Below are positions 1 through 6,088 of a stretch of DNA of 6,667 bases, piece by piece. This DNA comes from Acetobacteraceae bacterium (GTDB lineage: Bacteria > Pseudomonadota > Alphaproteobacteria > Acetobacterales > Acetobacteraceae): positions 1 to 6,667 of the forward strand of contig DAICYU010000236.1 of the NCBI GenBank assembly GCA_027311485.1, read 5' to 3'. Both the position numbers and the translations under genes were made by a program. Below the pieces are notes generated by a model. The model was not told the origin of the DNA. It made no database searches and was given only the letters and a program-made list of their open reading frames with translations. Position 1 is the stretch's first letter. Each line of letters begins with the position of its first letter.

Positions 1-1732
1 TACTGGCGGCAACGTCCAGGATGTTGGCGCGCAGTTGCTTCCCCGCCTGCCAGGCAGCCTCACCGCCAATGCCGGCGGCGCGCGAGGCCCAGGTGCCACC
101 GCCATACGGGGTGACATCTGTGTCACCGGTCATGACCCGCACGTCGGACAATCGTACGCCCAGAGCCGTCGCGACGACCTGCGCGGTTACTGCCTCAGCC
201 CCTTGACCCTGTTCCGTGACGCTGGACTGGCACACTACCGTACCCGCCGCGTCCAGCCGCAGGGACACGCCGTCCTGCGACGAAATCCGCGCCCCGCCGA
301 TGCCATAGAAGGCGGCAGACGGATTGGTGACTTCCACGAAGCTCGCCAAGCCGATGCCGCGATAGATGCCACGTGCCCGCAGCGATGCCTGCTCGGCCCG
401 CAGCGCGTCGTAGTCCATCATCGCCAGTAGCCGGTCCAGGGCGGCGTGGTGCGACAGCTTCTCGAACCGCATGCCGGAAGCCGAGACGGCAGGATAGGCG
501 TCATCGTGGAGAAGGTTGCACCGGCGGATCGCCACCGGGTCCATGCCGATGGCGCGCGCGGCCAGATCCACCAGGCCCTCGGTCACCGAGCAGGCGATCG
601 GGTGCCCGACAGCGCGATACTGGCACATCGGCGTTTTGTTCTGGAACACCACTCTGGCGCGGGCCTGATAGTTCGGCACGGCATATGGGCCACCAACCAG
701 GTTCACCACCTGGTTCGCCTCGATGGCACTGGTGCGCGGATACATGGAGTATGGACCGACACCCGTCAGGTCGTCGATCTCGAACGCTGTGATGGTGCCG
801 TCCTTCCGCACCGCGATGCGACCGCGGACCCGGTGATCGCGGGCATGAATATCGCTGACGAAGCTTTCCAGCCGGTCGGCAACGAACTTCACCGGACGGC
901 GCAGCATTTTCGACAGCGCCGCCGTCGCGATCTCATCGGGATAGGCGTGCACCTTGATGCCGAACGATCCGCCGACATCCTTGCATACGACCCGAACCTG
1001 CTGTTCCGCGAGGCCCAGATGCAGTGCCAGCACAGTCTGGATCATATGCGGCGCCTGCGTGGCCTGGTACACGGTCAGCCGCTCCTCCCCCGGTCGCCAG
1101 TCGGCAACCACTGCGCGGGGTTCAAGCGTCACACCGGTGTGGCGGCCGAAGACGAATTCCGCTTCCGCCACCGCATCGGCCTGGCGGAACGCCTCTTCCG
1201 TGGCGCCGGCCTGCAGCCGCCGTTCGAACGCCAGGTTGTCCCCCAACGACGGATGGATCACCGGCGTCGCCGGGTCCAGAGCGGTGCGCATATCGGTGAC
1301 CGGCTCCAGCTCCTCATACTCGACGATGACCTGTTCGGCGGCATCCTCGGCCAGCGCGCGGGACGACGCGACGACGGCCGCGACCGCCTCGCCCTGCCAA
1401 CAGGCGCGATCGACCGCAATGGCATGCTGCGGCGCCGATTTCAGTCCTTTCAAATGCGACAATACGCCCACCCACGGCGTACAGATTTCCGCCAGCTCGG
1501 CCCCGGTTACCACCGCGGCCACGCCTTGCATCGCGCAGGCCGCGTCGCGGTCGATGCGCACGATTCGGGCGTGGGCGTACGGTGATCGGATGAATGCGAC
1601 ATGCAGCATGCGCGGCAGCACGAGATCGCTGACGAACTGCCCGCGCCCTTGCAGCAGGCGCGCAAGATTGGGGCGTGGCACGCTGCGGCCGATATAGGAG
1701 TTCGGGCGGTCCAGGGGCGACAGGCCGCTCAT
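1..1732 (-). CDS. Molybdopterin-binding large subunit of a xanthine oxidase/CO dehydrogenase-family hydroxylase (3' end cut by window)
   Basis: This is the catalytic subunit of a three-component molybdenum hydroxylase, which oxidises its substrate with water-derived oxygen at a Mo-cytosine-dinucleotide centre. I translated the minus strand from ATG 1732-1730: 577 codons are open with no stop. The family is usually about 750-800 aa, so roughly 200 C-terminal residues are missing, including the region with the catalytic Glu. Visible family motifs are SPYAHARI near residue 50, HTGVTLEPRA near 197-206 and GGSFG at 254-258 (Mo cofactor contact). The active-site loop QYRAVGHP is at 371-378, EQGQG at 507-511, and GDTDVTPYGGGTWASR just before the edge. 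The loop is not the AYxCSFR of form I CoxL nor the AYRGAGR of form II, so CO oxidation is unlikely and the substrate cannot be named. The ATG overlaps the stop of the 2Fe-2S subunit (ATGA), implying translational coupling. Confidence 0.93.
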   Translation of the reverse strand, partial: MSGLSPLDRPNSYIGRSVPRPNLARLLQGRGQFVSDLVLPRMLHVAFIRSPYAHARIVRIDRDAACAMQGVAAVVTGAELAEICTPWVGVLSHLKGLKSAPQHAIAVDRACWQGEAVAAVVASSRALAEDAAEQVIVEYEELEPVTDMRTALDPATPVIHPSLGDNLAFERRLQAGATEEAFRQADAVAEAEFVFGRHTGVTLEPRAVVADWRPGEERLTVYQATQAPHMIQTVLALHLGLAEQQVRVVCKDVGGSFGIKVHAYPDEIATAALSKMLRRPVKFVADRLESFVSDIHARDHRVRGRIAVRKDGTITAFEIDDLTGVGPYSMYPRTSAIEANQVVNLVGGPYAVPNYQARARVVFQNKTPMCQYRAVGHPIACSVTEGLVDLAARAIGMDPVAIRRCNLLHDDAYPAVSASGMRFEKLSHHAALDRLLAMMDYDALRAEQASLRARGIYRGIGLASFVEVTNPSAAFYGIGGARISSQDGVSLRLDAAGTVVCQSSVTEQGQGAEAVTAQVVATALGVRLSDVRVMTGDTDVTPYGGGTWASRAAGIGGEAAWQAGKQLRANILDVAAS

Positions 1733-2202
1733 GCCCGGTTACCCCGGCGCCCGGCTGCCGTGGTGGCAACCGCATCCACGATGGCATGATATCCGGTGCA
1801 GCGGCAGTAGTTGCCGGACAGATGATCCCGGATCGCCTCGCGGTCGGGCGCCGGATCGCGCAGTAGCAGGTCCTGCGCTGCGATCAGCATGCCGGGGGTA
1901 CAGTAGCCACACTGCAGCGCGTTGCGCTCATGGAACGCCTGCGCGAGGTCGGCGATCTCTCCGCTGTCCGACAGGCCCTCAATGGTTTCCACGCGTGTGC
2001 CGTCGGCTTGAACCGCCAGAATCAGACAGGCGCGCGCCAGCGAACCGTCGATCCGCACGGTGCAGGCGCCGCAGACACCATGCTCGCACCCCAGATGGGT
2101 GCCGGTCAGCCCCAGGTGTTCGCGCAGGAAGTCACCCAGGTGCAGCCGCGGCGGCACCTCGGCGTCCGTCCGTTCACCGTTGACGATCAAAGAGATTTTC
2201 AT
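1729..2202 (-). CDS. [2Fe-2S] small subunit of the molybdenum hydroxylase (CoxS-type)
   Basis: This is the electron-transfer subunit, which relays electrons from the Mo centre to FAD through two 2Fe-2S clusters. At 157 aa it has the usual family length. The N-terminal plant-ferredoxin-like cluster has Cys39, Cys44, Cys47 and Cys59 (GCEHGVCGACTV). The C-terminal helical cluster has Cys98, Cys101, Cys133 and Cys135 (QCGYCTPGM and NYCRCTGY). All eight ligands are present, as is Gln97 before the second cluster, which contacts the Mo cofactor in this family. No twin-arginine or Sec signal is seen, so a cytoplasmic location is expected. The start ATG (2202-2200) overlaps the FAD subunit stop as ATGA, and the stop overlaps the large subunit start the same way. 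Neither junction has a strong Shine-Dalgarno, so the three genes are probably translated by coupling, which suits fixed stoichiometry. Confidence 0.96.
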   Translation of the reverse strand: MKISLIVNGERTDAEVPPRLHLGDFLREHLGLTGTHLGCEHGVCGACTVRIDGSLARACLILAVQADGTRVETIEGLSDSGEIADLAQAFHERNALQCGYCTPGMLIAAQDLLLRDPAPDREAIRDHLSGNYCRCTGYHAIVDAVATTAAGRRGNRA

Positions 2203-2993
2203 GCCTTGCCCATGGTCCGTTCCAGCAGCACGCCCGCCAGATGAAGCCGCATCGCGCCGGTTGCCTGCAGGTCATCAGGTGGGTCGAGGTCGCGCGCCAG
2301 GGCCGCTTTCGCCGCTGCGATATCCGATCCGGCGGCTGCGGCATGGCGCGCCAGCACCGGGCGGTCACCGACCGAGAAGAATGCATACCGGGTGCCGGCC
2401 GTGGCCAGCCCGACAATTGCATAGTCACCGCGGCGGCGTGCGATTTCATGGAAGGCACCGGGTGGAGCGGGCAGGGGGATTGTCACCGCGGTCAGGATTT
2501 CGTCCGGTGCCAGAGCGGTACTGAACAGGCCGGTGAAGAATGTTTCGGCATCGATCGACCGTGTGCCACGACCTGATGTTGCTTCGACCGTTGCTGACAG
2601 TGCCAGCATGCATGCCGGGAGTTCCGACGCCGGATCGGCATGGGCGAGGTTACCGCCAATCGTGCCACGTGCTCGGATCGCCGGATGCGCGACATGGCGC
2701 AGCGCCTCGGTCAACAGCGGCACATGACGGGCAATGGCGGGATTGTCCAACACGGCCTGATGCCGGGCGAGAGCTCCGATGCGCACGCTGTCACCGGATA
2801 CCTCGATGCGATCAAGGCCTTCGATGCGACCGATGTCAATCAGCAGGCGCGGGGCGGCAAGGCGCAGGTTCAATGCGGGCAGCAGGCTCTGCCCGCCGGC
2901 GATCAGCCTAGCATCCTCGCCATGCCGGGCGAGCAGCGTGCTGGCGTCGTCCAGACTGGCGGCACGTTGATAGTCGAAGGGCGGTGCTTTCAT
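2199..2993 (-). CDS. FAD-binding medium subunit of the molybdenum hydroxylase (CoxM-type)
   Basis: This subunit carries FAD and passes electrons from the 2Fe-2S clusters to the final acceptor. At 264 aa it is in the usual 260-290 range. FAD-binding motifs of the family are AGGQSLLP at residues 32-39 and TIGGNLAHADPASELP at 111-126, followed by the C-terminal CO-dehydrogenase flavoprotein domain. It is the first gene of the operon in medium-small-large order, the same order as coxMSL. The start is constrained: an in-frame TAG lies only five codons upstream (3008-3006), and the N-terminus MKAPPFDYQRAASLDDA fits the family. No clear Shine-Dalgarno precedes the ATG. No accessory gene for cofactor insertion (CoxF/XdhC, CoxD/CoxE) lies on the upstream side; any such gene would have to be past the left edge or elsewhere. 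Confidence 0.95.
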   Translation of the reverse strand: MKAPPFDYQRAASLDDASTLLARHGEDARLIAGGQSLLPALNLRLAAPRLLIDIGRIEGLDRIEVSGDSVRIGALARHQAVLDNPAIARHVPLLTEALRHVAHPAIRARGTIGGNLAHADPASELPACMLALSATVEATSGRGTRSIDAETFFTGLFSTALAPDEILTAVTIPLPAPPGAFHEIARRRGDYAIVGLATAGTRYAFFSVGDRPVLARHAAAAGSDIAAAKAALARDLDPPDDLQATGAMRLHLAGVLLERTMGKA

Positions 2994-3056
2994 CGTCGGC
3001 GCAGTCTAGGCGCGCACCGGCATCATGGCGAGGCGGCTTGTTGCGGTTTTCATGCA

Positions 3057-3127
3057 AAACGGGGCGGGAGCCAGGTCCCGCCCTCAGTGGTCTTTATACA
3101 AGACGGGGCGGGAACCCGATCCCGCCC
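3057..3127. repeat. Diverged tandem copies of one hairpin unit, 44-base period
   Basis: Positions 3057-3083 and 3101-3127 align without gaps and match at 23 of 27 bases by my count. Both stem arms (GGGGCGGGA and TCCCGCCC) are identical. The differences are three of the six loop bases plus one flanking base. Conservation of the stem arms over the loop suggests duplication with selection for folding, although two independent GC hairpins are possible. Only these two copies are in the window. Confidence 0.7.
3062..3083 (-). terminator. Second GC hairpin followed by a short U run, probable back-up terminator
   Basis: A perfect 8-bp stem, GGGCGGGA paired with TCCCGCCC, encloses a 6-base loop; a G-T pair can extend it by one. 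In the leftward RNA it is followed by CGUUUUG, so it has a short U tract. It lies upstream of the hydroxylase operon, where it would insulate that operon from read-through. It is a sequence relative of the hairpin at 3102-3131. Confidence 0.6.
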
Positions 3128-3131
3128 CGTC
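3102..3131 (-). terminator. Strong GC hairpin, probable terminator of the ku-pfpI direction (distal copy)
   Basis: A perfect 12-bp stem, GACGGGGCGGGA paired with TCCCGCCCCGTC, encloses a 6-base loop. It begins 41 bases past the stop of the DJ-1/PfpI gene. In the leftward RNA it is followed by UUGUAUAAAG, which is only partly U-rich, so it is an imperfect intrinsic terminator by itself. A second hairpin follows directly. A palindromic extragenic element is the alternative reading. Confidence 0.65.
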
Positions 3132-3172
3132 ACAGCCACGCCGCCGCGAATACGCGCCGGCCTAATGGGTTG

Positions 3173-3733
3173 TTACTCGGCGGCCTGCCGAGCGGGCGCG
3201 CTTTCGAAGAGCTTGACCATCTCGCGGCAGAAATCGGGGAGGTCATCCGGCTTGCGCGAGGTCACGAGCGTGCCGTCCACGACGACCGACTTGTCCTCCC
3301 ACAGCGCACCGGCATTGGCCAGATCGGTATGCAGGGACGGCCAGGACGTCATCCGCCGGCCGCGCACGCCGTCGGCCTCGATGAGTGTCCAGGGCCCGTG
3401 GCAGATCGCCGCGATCGGCTTCCCGGACTGCACAAAATGCTTCACGAAGCTCACGGCCTGAGGCAGCGCGCGCAGCGTGTCCGGATTGGCGACGCCGCCG
3501 GGCAGTACCAAGGCGTCGAACTCATCCGCGGAAACGCTGCCAAGCTCCTGATCGACCGGAAGCTTGTCACCTTTGTCGTGGTGGTTCATGCCCTGGATCT
3601 GCTTGCCTTGCGGCGCAATCACTACGACTTTGGCGGAAGCCTGTTTCAGCGCCTTGACCGGCTCCGTCAGCTCAACCTGCTCGACACCGTCGGTAGCCAG
3701 CACGGCAATCCTGCGGTTCGCGATACCTGCCAT
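3173..3733 (-). CDS. DJ-1/PfpI family protein (YhbO/PfpI-like, class I glutamine amidotransferase fold)
   Basis: The 186-aa protein is a complete single-domain DJ-1/PfpI member. The nucleophile elbow AAICHGPW places the catalytic Cys at 111 and its His at 112. Glu18 (DGVEQVEL) is the expected acidic partner near the N-terminus. LVLPGG at 75-80, SGKPIAAICHGP, and the C-terminal VVVDGTLVTSRKPDDLPDF stretch are typical of the PfpI/YhbO branch. Members are reported variously as proteases, glyoxalases or deglycases acting on methylglyoxal-type damage; the sequence alone does not decide which. No signal peptide is seen, so it is cytoplasmic. The start is supported by GGAG (3745-3742) eight bases before the ATG. 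It lies 91 bases downstream of ku on the same strand, with no clear terminator between, so co-transcription is plausible. Two hairpins follow the stop. Confidence 0.95.
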   Translation of the reverse strand: MAGIANRRIAVLATDGVEQVELTEPVKALKQASAKVVVIAPQGKQIQGMNHHDKGDKLPVDQELGSVSADEFDALVLPGGVANPDTLRALPQAVSFVKHFVQSGKPIAAICHGPWTLIEADGVRGRRMTSWPSLHTDLANAGALWEDKSVVVDGTLVTSRKPDDLPDFCREMVKLFESAPARQAAE

Positions 3734-3824
3734 AAAAACTTCTCCATTGGGCTAGGGGGGACCAAGTTCGGGTCTGCGGGGTCCAACGGCGCTGCTCCGG
3801 GCAGGTTGCGTGACAACACCGCCA

Positions 3825-4736
3825 TCACGATGCCCGCTTGGGGGCCGCCTTCTTCGTCGGGATCGCCTTTGATCGCTCTGCCGCTTTATGCGCAGTCTTT
3901 GTATGGACGGCCTTAGCAGGAACGGGGGCGGGGCGCTTGCGGGCGGGCTTTGGTTCGGCCTGCCCAAGGCTGGCCTTCAGCGCGGCCATCAGGTCGATCA
4001 CGTTGCCGCGATCCGGTTCCTCCGGCTCCTCTTGCGTGATCCCTTCGCCCTGCAGCTTGGCGTCGATCACCTCGCGCAATCGCGCCTCATACCTGTCGAT
4101 CGTGTCGTCCGGCTGGAATTGGCCAATCTGGCGGCCGATCAGCTGCGTCGCCAGCGTCACCATGTCGGGTTCCGGCCGCGTATCCGGGATGTCCGCCCAA
4201 AGCGGATCGGCGTCCCATAGGTCGTGCGGATCGTGCAGCGTATGGCAAATCAATCCCTTGCCAGAGGGTGTGATCGCCACCGCACGCTCCCGCTGGGCGA
4301 TGACAACGCGGGAAAGCGCCGCCACGCGCGCCTTGCGGATGGCGTCGCGCAGCACGATGAACACATCCTGTCCGGCATCGCCATCTGGAGATACGTAATA
4401 CGAGGTGTCGAAATAGATCGGATCGATTGAACCCGCCTCAACAAATTTACTGATGTTCAATATGCTGGAACTCTCGATCCGGGCCTGTTCGAAATCCGCT
4501 TCGTCCAGGAGCACATAGCGGTCCTTTTCGAACTCGTAGCCCTTGACCAGTTCGCTACGGGACACTTCTTCCTCAGTTTCCGCATCCTGGGTTACCATTC
4601 GAATGCGATGCCCCGTGCTGGGGTTGATGAGGTGGAAATGCAAACCGCTGGTCGCGCGGACGACGCTGTGCAGCGCGATCGGACAAGTCACCAGTGCAAG
4701 GCGCAGATGACCGCGCCAAATAGGTCGGGAAACCAT
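3825..4736 (-). CDS. ku: Bacterial Ku, DNA end-binding protein of non-homologous end joining
   Basis: Bacterial Ku forms a homodimeric ring that threads onto double-strand break ends and recruits the ligase LigD. The 303-aa product opens with RPIWRGHLRLALVTCPIALHS (residues 4-24), the family N-terminus. The Ku core continues with the YEFEKDRYVLLDEADFE block and IDPIYFDTSYYVSPD, then ends around residue 240. The last ~41 residues (263-303) are a basic Lys/Arg/Ala/Pro tail with about 13 K or R, like the DNA-binding extensions of some bacterial Ku proteins. No ligD lies within the window. The start fits the family, but no Shine-Dalgarno precedes it. A candidate promoter -10 ends 10 bases upstream of the ATG, which suggests an almost leaderless message. 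It is divergent from egtB across 140 bases. Confidence 0.97.
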   Translation of the reverse strand: MVSRPIWRGHLRLALVTCPIALHSVVRATSGLHFHLINPSTGHRIRMVTQDAETEEEVSRSELVKGYEFEKDRYVLLDEADFEQARIESSSILNISKFVEAGSIDPIYFDTSYYVSPDGDAGQDVFIVLRDAIRKARVAALSRVVIAQRERAVAITPSGKGLICHTLHDPHDLWDADPLWADIPDTRPEPDMVTLATQLIGRQIGQFQPDDTIDRYEARLREVIDAKLQGEGITQEEPEEPDRGNVIDLMAALKASLGQAEPKPARKRPAPVPAKAVHTKTAHKAAERSKAIPTKKAAPKRAS

Positions 4737-4744
4737 GATTTGTT

Positions 4745-4769
4745 GGAACGCCGTGGCCGCGGCTTGGTT
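4745..4769 (+). promoter_or_regulatory. Candidate EcfG-type promoter for egtBD, overlapping the ku one
   Basis: On the plus strand, GGAAC (4745-4749), a 16-base spacer and GGTT (4766-4769) match the EcfG consensus GGAAC-N16/17-CGTT at 8 of 9 positions. It would leave an egtB leader of about 100 bases. It shares nearly all its bases with the opposite-strand element, so the two would exclude one another at any moment. Confidence 0.42.
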
Positions 4770-4771
4770 CT
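4747..4771 (-). promoter_or_regulatory. Candidate EcfG-type (general stress) promoter for ku
   Basis: Read on the minus strand, AGAAC (4771-4767), a 16-base spacer and CGTT (4750-4747) match the alphaproteobacterial EcfG consensus GGAAC-N16/17-CGTT at 8 of 9 positions. Transcription would begin only a few bases before the ku ATG at 4736. This is inferred from motif and position only. Confidence 0.45.
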
Positions 4772-4805
4772 GACCGGACTATCGACGATCCGATTCACCA
4801 GTAGG

Positions 4806-4839
4806 ATGACAAAAAGATTATCGGTTTCAGGTAATCGGT
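4806..4839 (+). promoter_or_regulatory. AT-rich patch with short repeats, possible housekeeping promoter or operator for egtBD
   Basis: This is the most AT-rich stretch of the divergent region. ATGACA (4806-4811) and GGTAAT (4830-4835), 18 bases apart, form a weak sigma70-like pair (5/6 and 4/6 matches). Within it lie a direct repeat ATCGGT (4820-4825 and 4834-4839) and an inverted repeat GATTA/TAATC (4816-4820 and 4832-4836), which could be half-sites for a regulator. The support is modest. Confidence 0.3.
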
Positions 4840-4876
4840 CAATAACACGCCGCGTTTATCCAGTCCGGAGGTTGCG

Positions 4877-6076
4877 ATGGATCCTGCAAGCCCGTCTCCA
4901 GATCCCGAATACCGGGAACATACGTCCGATCGTTTCCGGGCTGTCCGTGATGCCACCGAGGCTCTTGCGGAGGGATTAACCGAGGAAGATCAATGTGTAC
5001 AGTCGATGCCCGACAGCAGTCCGGTCAAATGGCATCGTGCCCATACCACTTGGTTCTTTGAGCAGTTTGTGCTGCGGGCGCATGCTCCCGGCTACGAGGT
5101 CTTTGATCCCGACTTCTGCTTTCTGTTTAACTCCTACTACGATACTGTCGGACCGCGGCATCCACGTCCCTCCCGCGGGTTGTTGACCCGTCCTGCCGCG
5201 GCGGCTGTTGCGCAATATCGCCGTCACGTCGATGCGGCGATGATCCGTGCCTTGCCCGACCTCGCGCCCGCGGCTCTTCCCATCGTTGAGCTCGGCCTGC
5301 AGCACGAACAACAGCACCAGGAATTGCTGGTCACCGACATGTTGCACGCCTTCGCCGGCAACCCGCTGTATCCGGCGATGTGGCCCGGCTGGCAGGAACA
5401 GGCGGCCGAGGGCACCGACGCTTTTGTCCAGCATCCCGGTGGTCTGTGCCAGATTGGCTGGCGGAACAGCAGCTTCTGCTTTGATAATGAGACGCCAACC
5501 CATCAGGTCTGGCTTGAACCTTTCGCGCTGGCGTCTCGCCTCGTCCGCAACCGGGACTGGCTGGATTTCATGCATGATGGCGGCTATCGCACGCCGACGC
5601 TGTGGATGTCCGACGGCTGGGCGGTGGTACAGTCGGAGGGCTGGTCCGCGCCGCTGCATTGGCGGGATCGGGATGATGCCTGGTTCCAGGTCGGCCCCGG
5701 CGGCCTGGCGCCGCTGGCGCTGGACGCGCCGGTTCGCCACATCAGCTGGTACGAAGCCGATGCCTTTGCGCGCTGGCGTGGTGCCCGGCTTCCCACCGAA
5801 GCCGAATGGGAGGCGGCGCACGATCTTCCCGGCCTGCATCAAATGACCGGTCATGTCTGGCAATGGACCGAGAGCGCCTATCGCCCCTATCCGGGTTTCC
5901 GTGCGGTGCCCGGCGCCATTGGTGAATACAATGGCAAGTTCATGATCAACCAGATGGTGCTGCGTGGCGGCTCGCTGGCCACACCCACCGGCCATCTCCG
6001 TCCCACCTACCGGAACTTCTTCCACCCCGACAAGCGATGGCAGTTCAGCGGCCTTCGTCTGGCGAAAGATTCGTAG
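4877..6076 (+). CDS. egtB: Ergothioneine biosynthesis sulfoxide synthase EgtB
   Basis: EgtB is a non-haem iron enzyme that uses O2 to join trimethylhistidine (hercynine) to the sulfur of Cys or gamma-Glu-Cys, giving the sulfoxide precursor of ergothioneine. The 399-aa product has an N-terminal DinB-like domain with the three-His iron site: His56 in AHTTWFFE, and His143 and His147 in HEQQHQE. HPRPSRG (Arg97, Arg100) probably aligns with arginines that bind the thiol substrate in mycobacterial EgtB. The C-terminal FGE-sulfatase/C-type-lectin-like domain runs from about residue 187, through FCFDNETPTH (200-209) and GEYNGKF, to LRGGS...RPTYRNFF (362-382) and RWQFSGLRLA at the end. The start is fixed by GGAGG (4867-4871) five bases before the ATG and by the family N-terminus. 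egtD follows after 12 bases. The exact thiol substrate cannot be read from the sequence. No egtA, egtC or egtE is in the window. Confidence 0.97.
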   Translation: MDPASPSPDPEYREHTSDRFRAVRDATEALAEGLTEEDQCVQSMPDSSPVKWHRAHTTWFFEQFVLRAHAPGYEVFDPDFCFLFNSYYDTVGPRHPRPSRGLLTRPAAAAVAQYRRHVDAAMIRALPDLAPAALPIVELGLQHEQQHQELLVTDMLHAFAGNPLYPAMWPGWQEQAAEGTDAFVQHPGGLCQIGWRNSSFCFDNETPTHQVWLEPFALASRLVRNRDWLDFMHDGGYRTPTLWMSDGWAVVQSEGWSAPLHWRDRDDAWFQVGPGGLAPLALDAPVRHISWYEADAFARWRGARLPTEAEWEAAHDLPGLHQMTGHVWQWTESAYRPYPGFRAVPGAIGEYNGKFMINQMVLRGGSLATPTGHLRPTYRNFFHPDKRWQFSGLRLAKDS

Positions 6077-6077
6077 C

Positions 6078-6082
6078 AGGAG
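6078..6082 (+). promoter_or_regulatory. Shine-Dalgarno that selects the TTG start of egtD
   Basis: AGGAG lies two bases after the egtB stop and six bases before TTG 6089-6091. No ATG or GTG in the egtD frame is well placed relative to it. The first in-frame ATG is codon 19, inside a region conserved in the family. Confidence 0.8.
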
Positions 6083-6088
6083 ACCATT

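Larger units (their letters stand above)
2994..3172. other. Non-coding spacer between the DJ-1/PfpI gene and the hydroxylase operon
   Basis: This 179-base gap holds two hairpins (listed separately) in its middle. About 68 bases lie between the nearer hairpin and the hydroxylase start codon, and they should contain the hydroxylase promoter. I could not identify a convincing -35/-10 pair there. A TAGACT at minus-strand positions 3008-3003 resembles a -10 weakly, but has no matching -35. A short inverted repeat, GTTTT/AAAAC, sits at 3046-3060. Confidence 0.6.

Noticed and set aside
446..1585. A 379-codon open frame on the plus strand opposite the hydroxylase large subunit
   Set aside because: The minus strand encodes an unbroken, motif-complete large subunit here. 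The plus-strand product is Arg/His-rich and resembles no protein family.
1..1732. Calling the operon a CO dehydrogenase (coxMSL)
   Set aside because: Gene order fits, but the active-site loop lacks the AYxCSFR signature with its Cys, so only the broader hydroxylase family can be supported.
3090..3100. TATAAA on the minus strand between the two hairpins as a -10 for the hydroxylase operon
   Set aside because: The expected -35 position falls inside the GC hairpin with no TTGACA-like sequence, and the next hairpin would lie in the leader.
3764..3790. GGACC/GGTCC inverted repeat between ku and the DJ-1/PfpI gene as a terminator
   Set aside because: It has only five base pairs around a 16-base loop and no U tract. 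Co-transcription of the two genes remains plausible.
2984..3916. A 310-codon plus-strand frame covering the spacer and the DJ-1/PfpI gene
   Set aside because: It crosses the hairpins and lies antisense to a gene with intact catalytic residues, and it has no recognisable domain.
4745..4771. The GAAC/GTTC symmetry as one operator palindrome for a dimeric repressor
   Set aside because: The outer GAAC/GTTC arms and the inner CCGTGGCCGCGG core have different centres, so it is not one coherent palindrome. The spacing instead fits opposed promoters.
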